A DNA stretch of 64,000 nucleotides, taken from Drechslerella dactyloides (lineage: Eukaryota; Ascomycota; Orbiliomycetes; Orbiliales; Orbiliaceae). The position numbers were made by a program, and so were the translations under genes. The stretch covers positions 6,324,001 to 6,388,000 of the forward strand of contig JAGTWJ010000001.1 in NCBI GenBank assembly GCA_020064725.1, written 5' to 3'. Below the pieces are notes generated by a model. That model saw only the letters and a list, made by a program, of their open reading frames with translations, did not search any database and had not been told where the DNA came from. Below, one piece after another: positions 1-11,854 of the stretch. Each line of letters opens with the position of its first letter. Within the stretch, counting starts at the first letter, position 1.

Positions 1-2126
1 ACTGCCTGTCCTGGCTGATTACCTGCTTCGGACGGCCCTCATAGTCATGAACTATATCACGGAAGGAATAAGCCCGGAGAAGCGGAAGCGTGTACAGAAC
101 AGCATCCCGAAACATGTGCAGGATCCATTGAGCACCGTCCAGCTGTTCGGGCGATGGATGGCATGGAAGCGGGGTGATGTGGTGGTCCCATACTGGGCTC
201 GCAGAAACTGGAATCCGGGTGAAGGGTTTGTCGGACTGGGCAGCGCTGAGAAAAAAACAGGGGGACAGAAGGGACGGAAGGTCAGGTCAGAATCTTCAGA
301 CGTCGGGAAGGGGGGGTCGCCGAGAGAAGGCCTGCGGAAAACGAAACCGTCTGCGAAGCTCCGAGACAACGCACCGGGATCACCGTCAATTGTGGTCACG
401 CCTAGTAGACAGGTCTCCTTCTCGTCGGATCCGAAGGCCGCAGCAGACAAAATCAAGAGCTTTGCAAAAAAGAGTGGGAAAAGAGCAATGTCGCCTACTT
501 CCGCGGGCGCGGTTACGCCCACTTCGGCAAAAGCGCGAAAGATATCCGCCGGATCAGCTCAGACGACACCTGTGGCTTCACATAAAAGGCAAGATTCTGA
601 CACCCCTGTTCCCGGGCGGCCAAGGTCTGGGTCGAGCGCACGAAGGGCATCCAATTCGCAGAATGGGTCGAGTAAGCCGGCGGCAACATTGTTCACCCCA
701 GACGGCAAACCACTGTCTCAGGCGGTCATTAATAAAGGACTGGCGGACAATCACCGGCTTGCGGAAACGATTCGAAATAAATACACGTACAGTTCTAGCC
801 CTAAAAACAGTATTCTTGGACCAAAGCGGACAGCTTGCGACGAGTGTCGGCGTCAGAAGGTATGGACGTTACTCTCGATTGATAAAATGCTTGGAGTGAT
901 GCTGATTGATGTGGTTACGTAGATCGCGTGCAAACACAAAGATGAAGTAGCTCTGGCAGAGGCTGAGATTATGAAAGAGCTCACGAAGACGACCAAGTCC
1001 GGAGTGATTTTTGATGCGTCACAAAAGTCAGCGGCCACTTCAGCGGCTACGACGGCAACAGCAACTGCTGGGGCCACAGGAGCAACGACTCCGACGGTAC
1101 AAATGTCGCCGGAAAGTCAACCTGCAACAGTGCCGGGCTCGACAGGCAAGGATTCGGCGCGAGGTGTTAACTATCAGATCTCCAAGAACGGTCGGCCGGT
1201 TGCCTGCGAGGCCTGCAAGAGATCACGGGTATGTTCATGAAAAGGTGTTGGTGGTGGGGGATGGATCGCACGGTATACTGACTTTCACTGAATAGCGGCG
1301 ATGCATACATAACGGACAGGAGGGTTTCCCGCCGGCTAGGAGGCGCTCTCACAAGGACAAACCCACTCCAGAAACAGACGCTGCGAACGACTCTCGGAAC
1401 CGTCGGAAAAAGCACGCGACAAGCAGTGGCATGGGCGACGATTCGATGGGCGAGTATGAGTCGGAGCCGGAGCTGAGCGATGAGCTTTCGACGCTTAGTT
1501 CGTTGGACTCAGCCGCCTTGCAAGATGAGGATTCCACGCCGTTGGACCAGCATATTCTGGATACAGGCGCCGGTAGTGGGACGGCTGTAGAGAAAGGCTT
1601 CCTCAGCGGGTCAGCCAGCGTTGGCGGGAAAAAGTCGAATTACCTAGGGATGGACTTTGAGAGTTCGACGCTCGGCAACTACGCGAGAGAAAGCGGCCTC
1701 CGTGGAGGGGTGCCTGGCGCAGGTAATGGAGGCGGCGTAGCAGAGAAAAATGGAGATAGCATTGCAGCAGACGATTCTCGGGCTGGGGCTAAGAGACGGC
1801 TACCGGAAGAGTTTGCGGCATTCAGAGGGGCTGCAGACGACGCGGACGATGCCGACGAGAGTGTTTTTGCAGCGACTGCGGCTACGGCGGCAGCAGCCGG
1901 GGCAGCGGGAAGTGCGGCTAGCGCGGCCAGTCAGGCAAAGAGGGCTCGGGTGGAGACGTCGCTATTTTCGCCGCCGGAGGAAGGAGTGCTGGGGACGTAT
2001 TTTGAGGATGCGGATGGGAAGAAGAAAGAGGAAGGGGCAGACGGGGACGGTGATGGGGATGGGAGCGGGGATAAGGGCTGGGAAAGCAACGATCTACCAA
2101 TGATTTTTAACCCGCCGGGTGCATGA
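1..2126 (+). CDS. Nuclear protein with two half Zn2Cys6-like motifs (5'-partial)
   Basis: The frame is open from base 2 with no stop, so the ATG at 47 is probably internal and the gene starts before the window. Exons inferred: 2-859, 923-1228, 1296-2126, with introns of 63 and 67 bp (GTATGG..GTAG and GTATGT..ATAG), giving 664 visible residues. Two motifs of the form CxxC-x6-C resemble the first half of a fungal Zn2Cys6 cluster: ACDECRRQKIACKH across intron 1 and ACEACKRSRRRCIH across intron 2, about 100 residues apart. Between and around them the protein is basic, Ser/Pro-rich and probably disordered. The C-terminal part is Ala/Asp/Gly-rich and ends DLPMIFNPPGA. Basic stretches and zinc-type motifs suggest a nuclear, possibly DNA-binding protein, but I do not recognise a named family. 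The splice model is well supported because both introns restore frame and complete a Cys motif. Confidence 0.75.
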
Positions 2127-4268
2127 TTGGCCAGTATCGCTTTGCCTCCCGTCCCCCTCCTCATTCATTTTTGTTTTACCTTTCCTTACTATCTCTTTCG
2201 GTTCGATTTTTTAGGTCGTCATAGCTAGGGTGGGGGTTTTCCTCGTGCATTTTGTTTCTGGGAATGGGCTTTACGTTGATTTTTGGCTTGACTTGATTGT
2301 TCGGGTGCAACGGCTGCCTTGTTGTTTTGGTCTCCGTTTTTCTTTCTCGTTTTTTTTTTTTTTTTTTTTGTGGATGATACGTTGGTATCGCTTCGTTTTC
2401 ACTTCTCTCTCGCTGTATCGTATGCTCATTCGAATTTTTTTCAGTGTGTTTGTCCGTCTATTGGTTGGATCTGTATCTTTTAACCCTTTCCTTGTGATAT
2501 CCCATCTCGCTGGCCTATGTACTTTTACTCCGAAATTCACCTGATTCTCTCACTGATCGGTATCCTACCAGCGGTATTCTGTGCCCTGAGCCATGTGGCC
2601 TGACTTGAAGGAGGTAGTGCATATAATGCTTGGTATAGTGAATCGTCTACTAGTAGTTTACCTATAGTATGCATGGCTATATGGTGCTAAGAATTGGTGG
2701 TGGCTTTTAGCCACCAATCGCAGGATTCGATATCGGGAAGCTAGTCTTCGGGCGGTGATGTGCATCGTACGTCAGCGCCCGCCAATCGTGACGACATGAA
2801 TGTGCATACGAAGACGCTGAGTTAGTGCAAGAGTAAAGGCTTCAGGCGAGTGGAACATGACAAAGGGAGATAGATGGTAGATGGCAGCTGTAATTATCTG
2901 GGCAAGTACAGCGAATGCAGCCGTCGGCTGAATGTGCGCCACTGGTTCTTGTCGTTCCGATGGCGAAGCAAATGTAGCCGACGTCCAATATTTTTCGCAC
3001 TGCCTGGATGCTATTATTTTATCTCCGCGTGCGTCTAGATTTTTTTTGATGTGCGTGCTGGGATAGTTTGCATTTGCAGTGCAGTGTCGTTCTCGAACAT
3101 CGCGCACTTTCGCAGAACAAAGCCCCTTCGAATCGTATTGAGTCCACAATCACTGCAATATCACGCTACAGCTATTGGAATTCGCTAGTAGGGATCGTAA
3201 ATTCCAGACGGCGGCTGCCAAAAATACGAGCCCGTCACAGGGCCGCAGCGGGCCTGGCAGGAGAGCCAAACAGCCAGTCGGCGCCTGCTGCTGGATGACG
3301 TATCGGACCGCTGCCGGGGCCCCTGCCAGGATGGCGGCCAATAGAATCATCAAGCAGGGAAGCGAGCAGGTTAGGTGCTGGCTGGCTCTTCCTCTTTGAT
3401 GCCTCGCTTTGCTTCACTTCAAAACAAAAATCAGGACCAGTCGTCCTCGTCTTCGATTTCTGCACCAGGCGGTTGGGATCATAAAGTGCTGCAGCTGCCT
3501 CTTCCAACGGTTTAAACGTCCATCTGCCGTCGATGCTGGCTCTGCTGTCCTCCCCACCCCAAACTACGAACTGCCACCACTCTCCTTAATCTCCAACTGC
3601 CCCAACGACGACAACAACAAAACGTCACCACCACCACCGCAGAACCACATCCTTCCTCGACCTCACACGCCAGGCATCAGCCAACTACGAGATCAAGATT
3701 GAGATAGTCACCTTTGCCACTCGCGTACACGCATACGCCCAGACGTGCTCGACGCCAGATCCGAACTTAGACGGCGGTCGTATACATATTATACTACTCC
3801 GTGACTGGGCCGCCTCACAGACGCACTACCCAAGTCGGCTTCGCTTGCGACCTGCGACGGCCTGCATGCATATGGCGTCTGTGGCCCGCCATCACGAGGT
3901 TACGTCCACCTAGCTCGATCTTGGTTTTCTGCTTCGCCCGGCTGGCTGGGTTTAAGCCCATTTGCGCGGAATTCGGATCGAAACCAAATCGACGACCGTT
4001 GCTCGTGCCGTGCGTGGTATACCGCATCGGGCCAAGGGAAGGCACGCTGCTGGATTCCTGCTCTTTCTTTCTCTCTCTCGGGCTTAACTATTTTTTCTCT
4101 GCCTCCTGGCTCCTTCTATCCTCCCTCCGGTAAGATATAATCGAACGGCAAACGTGGCTTTCTTTTGTTTTCGTTCTCGCGTGGTTTGCGTGCTCCATCG
4201 CTCACCTTTCTTCGTCATCGCAGACTCTCCTAGTTTCTCAAAACAGCTCCTCCCTCGCGACTCCCACG
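2127..4268. other. Intergenic, 2.1 kb; 3' UTR and channel-gene promoter
   Basis: No supportable gene. The interval contains a run of 20 T at 2350-2369 just after the first gene, and a GC-rich stretch at 3230-3360 whose open frames show no recognisable protein. Pyrimidine-rich sequence around 4055-4130 is typical of a fungal transcription start and leader for the gene at 4269. Several reading frames of 60-125 codons exist here on both strands but have no homology that I can recognise and no splice partners. Confidence 0.5.
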
Positions 4269-7200
4269 ATGAACGGCACCGCCAACGCCACGGCCACGGC
4301 GACTGCCAATGGCACCATCAGCTTCAACCTCGACAATGACCCCACTGCAGACCAGGCCGCCAAGTTCGTCGGCATCAGCGTCCAGGCCCTGTTGGCCACG
4401 ATGTCTGGTGCCTTCGCCTTCTTCATTATCCAGACTGGTGCCTTTATCCTTATCCGCCGGCGTTTAGCCCGAATATACGAGCCGAGAACATACATGGTAC
4501 CTGAACGGAAAAAAACCGTCGCGCCGCCAAAGGGATGGTTCTCGTGGCTACCTGCCATGTTGACCACGCGCGATCCAGAGTACATCTCCAAGTCCGGCTT
4601 GGATGCTTTCTGCTTCCTTCGTTTCCTACGGATGATGTTGAAAATTTGTATCCTCCAGGCGGTCCTCATAATGCCCATCATGTTGCCGTTAAACGCCACC
4701 GGCGGCATGGACAAGCGCGAGAACTCACCAGTTCAGGGACTCGACCGGCTCAGCTGGGGAAATATCGCCCCAGAGAAGGAGGAACGACGGACAGCAGCAC
4801 TGCTGATGGCGGTGTATGCTATCGGTGTTGTCCTCTATGTCACCTATGATGAAATGAGAGGCTTCGTGCGTCTGCGGCAGGCCTATCTCACCTCCCCGCA
4901 GCACCGGCTGCGAGCCAGCGCGACGACAGTGCTGGTCACAAGCATACCGAAGAAATGGATGACCTACGACGAGATGATCAACCTCTACGATATCCTTCCC
5001 GGCGGTCTGAAGAACGTTTGGCTAAATCGGGACTATTCCGATCTAGTCGAGAAGATAGAGCTGCGCGAACACTATTCGAAAAAGCTGGAGGAGGCCGAGA
5101 CAGTGCTGATCAAGAAGTGCGTGAAGAAGCATCTCAAGCAAGTGCGCAAGGAGAAAGGTCGCAAGGCGGCTGCGCACGCTGAAGATGGTGTTGAGATGAT
5201 GGAGGGCATCACAAGAGGCACACCTGATGGCTTCGGATTCCAAGGACACCGCCATTCGCACTTGCCCCGCCCGCCGAGCAACCCGTTCCAATCGCCCACG
5301 CTCTCCCACCCGCCGATCGAGGAGAAGCCCGAGGAAGAGGAAGACGAGCAGGAGGGACGAGAGGTGACCGCTGAAGAAGAGAAGGCGGACGCTGCCGCTA
5401 CTGCCGATGCACCCGAGATGGCTAGAGGCGACTCGGCTGATACGGCAGCTTCGTTCCAGAAAGTCGCCGACAAATGTATGGATCCGAAGGACTTTGAGTA
5501 CCGCGAAGACCCTCCGGAGGCGCTGTGGCGCAAATATTTGCAGCCCAAGGATCGCGAGACGATGAGGGTGCCCGTCGCAAAATGGATGCCGTCGTTGCCA
5601 CTGATCGGCCGCAAGGTGGATGTTATCTACTACTGTCGTCAGCAGCTCGCCATCTTGAATGAGGAGATTCCGAAGGATCAGAGCAAGCCAGAGAAGTTCC
5701 CACTCATGAACAGCGCATTTTTGCAGTTCCAAAGCCAAATTGCAGCACATATGGCCTGCCAGGCTGCAAATCATCACGTCCCGCTGCGCATGTCCCCAAG
5801 ATACTTGGAGGTCGCTCCGACCGATGTCCTCTGGGAGAATCTGCACATGAGGTGGTGGGATCGGTATCTGAGATACGGGGCGTCCAATGCGGCTGTTGCT
5901 GGGCTGATACTGGCATGGTCCGTACCGATGGTCTTTGTCGCCTCCCTATCCCAGATCTCACATCTGGCCAGTCTGGTTCCTTGGTTGGCCTTCGTTTTGG
6001 AGGCGCCGAAGTGGGTGTTGTCTGTCATCCAGGGTCTCCTACCGCCGCTTCTGCTTTCGCTGTTGACTGCTGTTTTGCTTCCGTTGCTTCTGCAGTTGTT
6101 AGCTAGATATGCAGGCTCGCCAACCAGGACGGCTGCGGATAAGACTGTGCAGAACTGGTATTTCGCCTTTTTGTTCATCACCGTCTTCTTCGTCGTCAGC
6201 ATTTCCTCGGCGCTGTTTGGTACGATCAAAGACTTCATTCGCGACCCGGTGTCCATTCCGACGAAACTGGCGGCTACGCTTCCTCGCGCGTCCAACTTTT
6301 TCTTCTCCTATCTGCTCGTCCAGGCGCTCGGTATCAGCGGTGGTGCCTTGCTCCAGATCGCCCCGCTGCTGCTCTACTATGTCATCGGTCCGATTTTCAA
6401 CCACACTCCCCGCGCGAAATGGAGCCAGGCCAAGAATCTCAAGTTTGTGACATGGGGCACCTTCTTCCCGCTTTACACAAATTTCGGCGTCATCTCTATC
6501 GTTTACGCCGTCATCGCGCCCCTGTCGCTCTTTTTCGCTGGCATGGTGTTCGGCCTCTTCTGGTTAGTGTATCGGTATAACCTGCTCTATGTCATGGATT
6601 ACTCGGTCGACAGCGGCGGCTTGTATTTCCCCAAGGCGATCAACCACCTCTACATGGGGCTTTACATCATGGAAATCTGCATGACAGGCCTCTTCTTACT
6701 GGTCCGCGACGAAAATGATGAGTTGTTCTGTCTGCCTCATGCGATTATAATGTTGGTGATATTCTTCATGACGATTATCTTCCAGAGGGTCATGTATACC
6801 AACTTTGCCCCGTTGCTCGAGTACCTTCCTCTCACGCTGGAGGATGATGCGGACGCTTCGGACAAAGAATTCGCGAGACGGTACGAAGAGCGACGGGCGC
6901 TGCTTCATGAGGATCCGGCAGCGGCAAACCAGGCCGCGTTGGAGAAGATAGAGGAGGCGCATAACGCCCCGGATGACCTCGAACCTACTCCGCAAACATA
7001 CCCTACGGAAAGACCTACCGCAGAAGGCAGCACGAAGCCACTCAAGGAAGAGACGGCCGAGGCGCGGGCCAAAAAAATGAAGAAGAAAGAAGAAGAGCAA
7101 GATTCCAGCGACTCCAGCGATTCCAGCGACTCCGATAGCGACGAAGAGGGGCCGAAAGTCCAGCGTCCCGGAACTTCGCACTCGAAAGCATCCACCAAGG

Positions 7201-7835
7201 CGTCCAAGAAGGCCAAGCTCAACGCCATCAGCAACGCACTCGGCATCAACAAAATTGCAGCGATTGGCGGCATTCCCGTCAAAGCCCTGAAAAAGATCCC
7301 CGGCATCCAAATGGATCTCATCCACCGTCTCAACGACCTCCGCCAGGAAGAAGACCGCCAGAATCCTGAAGAGTCCGAAACCACCAAGAAAAGGCGTAGG
7401 CTCGAAATCGCCCGCCTCGTCCGCCAGCTCCGCCAGGATGACTACTCAGACTACACGGACGTCAACGACCTCCGCCGCCACATCCTCGAAGCGGCCATGC
7501 CACCGCCGCAGCCGCATTACGACGACGAGGAGCAGCAGCGTAAGGAAGACAAGACCCGTCGGCTCTTCGCAAACGTCGACGACGACCTTAGTGACCTGAC
7601 GTATGAGCAGCGCGAGGCGCTCATGGAGCAGGCGTACAAGCATCCATGTTTGATCGCCAGGCAACCTGCGGTCTGGATCCCGACGGACATCCTGGGTATC
7701 AGTACGGATGAGATTCGGAATACGCCGCCGGAGGTTTGGATCAGCAATGAGAATGCGTACTTAAAGTATAAGACCAAGGTTGTGTTCGAGGGTAACCCGC
7801 CGGACTTTGGACACCGCGACCTGATCGACTTGTGA
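4269..7835 (+). CDS. Csc1/OSCA-type (DUF221, Rsn1/Phm7-like) membrane channel
   Basis: A single 1188-codon exon encodes a member of the hyperosmolality-gated calcium-permeable channel family (Csc1/OSCA/TMEM63; the fungal branch includes Rsn1 and Phm7). The family forms mechanosensitive cation channels or scramblases in plasma or internal membranes. Layout: an N-glycosylatable N-tail, three early membrane segments (about 33-62, 119-140, 176-194), a cytosolic domain (about 200-525) carrying a fungal-specific Glu/Asp-rich insertion near 340-395, the seven-helix DUF221 core (about 535-850), and a long cytosolic tail. The tail holds a Ser-Asp repeat (about 945-960, codons around 7100-7150), coiled-coil-like charged segments, and the conserved C-terminal module with PAVWIPTDILGISTDEI found in Phm7-type proteins. 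The ATG at 4269 follows an in-frame stop and a pyrimidine-rich leader. Family assignment is secure; which paralogue and which ions it passes cannot be read from sequence. Confidence 0.93.
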   Translation: MNGTANATATATANGTISFNLDNDPTADQAAKFVGISVQALLATMSGAFAFFIIQTGAFILIRRRLARIYEPRTYMVPERKKTVAPPKGWFSWLPAMLTTRDPEYISKSGLDAFCFLRFLRMMLKICILQAVLIMPIMLPLNATGGMDKRENSPVQGLDRLSWGNIAPEKEERRTAALLMAVYAIGVVLYVTYDEMRGFVRLRQAYLTSPQHRLRASATTVLVTSIPKKWMTYDEMINLYDILPGGLKNVWLNRDYSDLVEKIELREHYSKKLEEAETVLIKKCVKKHLKQVRKEKGRKAAAHAEDGVEMMEGITRGTPDGFGFQGHRHSHLPRPPSNPFQSPTLSHPPIEEKPEEEEDEQEGREVTAEEEKADAAATADAPEMARGDSADTAASFQKVADKCMDPKDFEYREDPPEALWRKYLQPKDRETMRVPVAKWMPSLPLIGRKVDVIYYCRQQLAILNEEIPKDQSKPEKFPLMNSAFLQFQSQIAAHMACQAANHHVPLRMSPRYLEVAPTDVLWENLHMRWWDRYLRYGASNAAVAGLILAWSVPMVFVASLSQISHLASLVPWLAFVLEAPKWVLSVIQGLLPPLLLSLLTAVLLPLLLQLLARYAGSPTRTAADKTVQNWYFAFLFITVFFVVSISSALFGTIKDFIRDPVSIPTKLAATLPRASNFFFSYLLVQALGISGGALLQIAPLLLYYVIGPIFNHTPRAKWSQAKNLKFVTWGTFFPLYTNFGVISIVYAVIAPLSLFFAGMVFGLFWLVYRYNLLYVMDYSVDSGGLYFPKAINHLYMGLYIMEICMTGLFLLVRDENDELFCLPHAIIMLVIFFMTIIFQRVMYTNFAPLLEYLPLTLEDDADASDKEFARRYEERRALLHEDPAAANQAALEKIEEAHNAPDDLEPTPQTYPTERPTAEGSTKPLKEETAEARAKKMKKKEEEQDSSDSSDSSDSDSDEEGPKVQRPGTSHSKASTKASKKAKLNAISNALGINKIAAIGGIPVKALKKIPGIQMDLIHRLNDLRQEEDRQNPEESETTKKRRRLEIARLVRQLRQDDYSDYTDVNDLRRHILEAAMPPPQPHYDDEEQQRKEDKTRRLFANVDDDLSDLTYEQREALMEQAYKHPCLIARQPAVWIPTDILGISTDEIRNTPPEVWISNENAYLKYKTKVVFEGNPPDFGHRDLIDL

Positions 7836-10800
7836 GAGCTGCTGCTGCGGTTGTCATCTTTTCTTTCCTTTTGTCTCTGTCTGTCTCTGTGGTTTTTGCC
7901 CCTGCTTTTGTGCACAGCACAGTAAAACAAAAGAAAGATCGTACTGTATTGCTTCAGTTTTTGACTATACTATACCCTTCTCTTCGATGAGATTGTTTAA
8001 TCGATTAGTCGATTTCGTTCGGCTCGTAACAGCCGTGGAAGTGTACTTTGTTCCTTGGGGTTCTGACAAGATTGCATTCCTTGATAGCATTTTAGCGGGC
8101 ATTTTTGACGATGTTACCCTTTCATACCCTTTTCCTACTTTCCTTCAACATTGCATATATTACACGGTGCCGTCGATAAGCATTTTAATCGTTGTTCCGT
8201 ATTTTTTTCTTTTCTAGTATTCTATTCATGGGAGATGAAAGATTGAAAATATTTTTTCTAGTTATCATATTGTCAGAGGACGCTACTGGCTGGACCACTG
8301 TGGCAACGTATCGCATAACGTCATTGACATGTCGTTTTCATTTTTAGCCTGGGGTAGAAATGTGTGTAGTGTGTATATAGCTAGGGGCAAGCATATGGGT
8401 GGACGGTACATTGATCCGTTGGCAGGAGGCGTCTGAAGGCCGATGTACGGGTGTCGCACTCTGAAGACTGGTATACATATGCGCTTGCGGGGCGCCTGAT
8501 GCCCGTTTTGGAGGCGGGGTTCGAGAATGGGAATGTGTAAATTCTACATCTAAGTGTGCATGTGCACGTGCAGCCTTTGTGGTCGGTGATTGGTTTAGGA
8601 GACGGTGTGCAGAGGTGTATCTATACATCTGGATATTGTTGTAGCTGTATTCATGAAAAGTTAAGTAAGTACTTAGCTTACTTATATAATAGCGATCTTT
8701 TACATCCCGATATGGTCCAATCTGGTCTCGCAAGCCAAATCCACCGGAGGAAAGAGGTTTGGGTTTACAGGCTAGTTCAGTCTATAGAATTGACAAATGT
8801 TAACATAAGTACATACATATATTATTTCGATCAGTATACAATGGTTTGTTTGTGTTGATTGCGCACTCGTGGGCACAATAACCTAGTAGGCGCTCTGTGT
8901 ATATCTCCAGCTGCTAACTTCAAATATTCGGATTCGCTCGATTGAGACTGTCATTCAAATATGTGAATTTGATGGCAGTTCAAATGCTATGATTGATATA
9001 ACAGCAAATGAAAGTTGCATACGGCGCCTCGAGGGTTCGCAGCAAACCATATACATATATCAATCAATGTTTCTAAAGACAGAGCTTCAACCGATCTACA
9101 AACAACTTGTTATTTGTCGATCACCTGAATGATGTTTGCGTATAAAATACTCTGCAGTCTCAAGCTAGCTTAAGTGAACAGCTACTCCTCGGATGTTACC
9201 GAGCACTAGTTAGTCCTTCGTCCAAGGCTAAGTCGATTGAGGGAATGTCATTTTATCACGTGTCAAGTAAGTTAACAGCTTGGCTGACTGTCATCTGCTT
9301 GATGGCCCGTGCTTGGCCGGCGGGTTCACCGGTTCCATTACCCATGTACCTATTTACTGACGTGGATTGATGAAATTTCGAAACTTACGACTATACTTTG
9401 CTGGGAGGGTGCAAGCTAGCAGTTTATGCATTGGACGACAGTGTTGTATGCTTCTTTGCTATGGCCACCGATGCATCGGCCTTGAGAGAGGCAGTATGTC
9501 CGCGTGGCTAATCCGTTTGGGAGGCCAACAGATGACCATGTTGGTGCGTTTGTATACGTAATTGAGTAGAAGGTAGCGTCTCGGTATCATTGGTATTGAG
9601 CTTGTGGTGTATAGTAGGGCTAAAGCTTGCATGCTTTTAGAATTTGTGGCGATATCGGGGTGCCCGGGCCGCATGCTTTCGAATTGCAACAGCGTGCCTA
9701 CTCTACAATAGAATCAATTAAAAATTAAGGAAGCTTGTTTCCGCTTGTGGCGTTTGACGTCTCTCTAGGCATAGCTTGCGCTCAGCTGAGCTGAGTTGGT
9801 TGTGATATATCATTAAGACCAGTTGATCTTCTGAGCTTTGGCTAGCTGCTCGTTCGGACAGGAAGACTAGACTATACCCCTAGTGCGTATGAACCCTCTG
9901 TTTCGGCAGATTATGCCACTATTTCGTTGACCATTGGGATAGAATTAGTCCTGCGTTGGTCTATCATCAAGCTGTAATCTTTGGACCCTTCAATAGATAA
10001 TGTCCCCCTTATACAGGGCGACTTAGGTTCCATCGCGAAGTTGCGATCAATAGACTACAATTCCCCCGAGATATGGCGATTTGATGACAGGTAAAACCAC
10101 GTTTTGACACGCAGATTACCCCGGTACGGAAAAGACCTGCTTTGCGAAAGTACGCACGAATACACTAGGCTGCCATATTTGATCGATCGTTGCTACATCG
10201 ATGTTTCGATGCCCCGGCGTTGAGCAATCTGGCTTACAGCAGGCGCGCATTCGGGTAGGTATTGTCCTTGGATATAGTACGCCTCCGTCCAGATTGACAG
10301 TCGGCATGCAGCGGAGCCGGATATAGGAGCTCAACATCCTTAATGCAAACTGCGGGCCAATCTGCCTGCCGTGGCGTTGATCTTCCATGGCTTTGCGTAA
10401 CATAATTCGAAACCTGCAAGCACACTTTACCGGCCGTCCGTTGGTGGGGCTCACGATCTTCCTTGTTTCCCTTAGAGGCAAAAGATTACACAGCAGGTAC
10501 TGTAGAGAGGAAATTTTGTAGAAACCACCGTAGTGCGTCATGTTTTCGCGGTGGTCCCTCGGCTGTACTTTACGGGCGTCAAAGCGATAGATAGTTTGAG
10601 ATATCGAGCTGCAGATATGGTTGTCTCGGTCTTTCTTGAGTCTAGATATCTGTCAGCAAGAGCCGGCATCACACGTAACTTTTACCAGCGGTATCCTTGC
10701 TCGACGAAGAATTGAGGATTGGACGTGTCGATGTCTGGAACATCATTGCCACAAAGCAGCTTGCTGAATTCATGGCGGTCTTTGGTCATTCGAGATTGAA

Positions 10801-11854
10801 ATCTGTTGACGACCGTGACATTGCACGACATTGAGGATGTCAGTTGTCCGTTGCCGTCCTATAATGCTTCTAATCCAGTTAGGCCAGGAGGCATGCACCT
10901 GCCCTTAATAGATGGGTGTGCCGACTGTTTTGTCGAGGCAGTGAGAATACTACAGTGTCCGCTGTAGCTTCGGCTCTCCTGCAGCCACAATGTCGCGTCT
11001 GAGCCGTTTAATCAAGCAGAAACGTAACAAATATATTAACCGCCTGACGGTAACCGGCGTTAACATTTAGAAGAGTGCCTCTAACTCCAGCATTAATCTC
11101 ATCTTCGTGATCATGTCTTGCCTAACGCCACTGGCACCAAATTCCCTTGATCTTCTAAAAACATGCCTGAAGAATGCAAATAGCTCTGCAGCTTTCTTAC
11201 GTCTGCCATGGTGTCAGAGGATCTTGGACGGCAAGCCCGCCGCCGCAGGAGGGGGGGCCAACTCTTTGCTACTATATATGCCTGTTCCAGCAGGCTGCTG
11301 GCAAAAGGTGCGTGCCCTCACGGAACCTGCAATCCAAAACTCTACTACAGGGCACATATCCGATAGGTGGCTGCAGATTCCAGGCTTGGTGCTATACATG
11401 CTGCAGAGGCAGTACATGTGGGAGAGCTAGATCATAGAAGGAGGGCATGGCATAAGATTCGGTCACTACCAGTGTGTACTTGTGGTCAATTTGCTAGTGC
11501 GGTGAGGACACTTTAATTAATGAGATAGAATTGGCAAAAGTCAATTCTGGTTGGTGCGATATCGTGCAGCACAACTGTATGGCTCTTTAAAAGGCCATTT
11601 TTGCCCGCCTCCCCTATGCTTGACGTACGTCGCGATGGATTGTTCTGTGGATGAAGGGATAAGTTTTCCGGGTACTTTAATTATAATTCCGGTGCGGCGC
11701 TTCGACTGATACCACAGCAAAACCAGCCAACCAGTCAACTGGCCATAGTTACACAAAGGCCACTCCAACAGTAGGGGAGACTTCGCACGAAACAACACAG
11801 GGTACAGATCGAACAAAAAGCATTGCGAACGGCTGACGTCTCGTTCCGACTTCA
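7836..11854. other. Intergenic, 4.0 kb, no gene seen
   Basis: The stretch just after 7835 is 3' UTR-like and T-rich. From about 8300 to 11800 the sequence is AT-rich with scattered stops in all frames. The longest open frame (10116-10541, minus strand, 141 codons) resembles nothing that I know. I saw no terminal repeats, transposase motifs or tRNA. It may hold decayed mobile DNA, but nothing in it can be assigned. Confidence 0.5.

Noticed and set aside
2772..3507. Minus-strand frames of 90-125 codons upstream of the channel gene
   Set aside because: Lie in what looks like promoter/leader sequence and show no protein-like conservation features.
5043..5846. 267-codon open frame antisense to the channel gene
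   Set aside because: Shadow of the codon pattern on the plus strand; no recognisable protein.
7987..8217. 76-codon hydrophobic frame after the channel gene
   Set aside because: Sits in T-rich 3' UTR; hydrophobicity follows from T-rich codons.
10116..10541. 141-codon minus-strand frame in the 8-12 kb gap
   Set aside because: No recognisable motif and flanked by stop-rich sequence; could be a remnant but nothing supports it.
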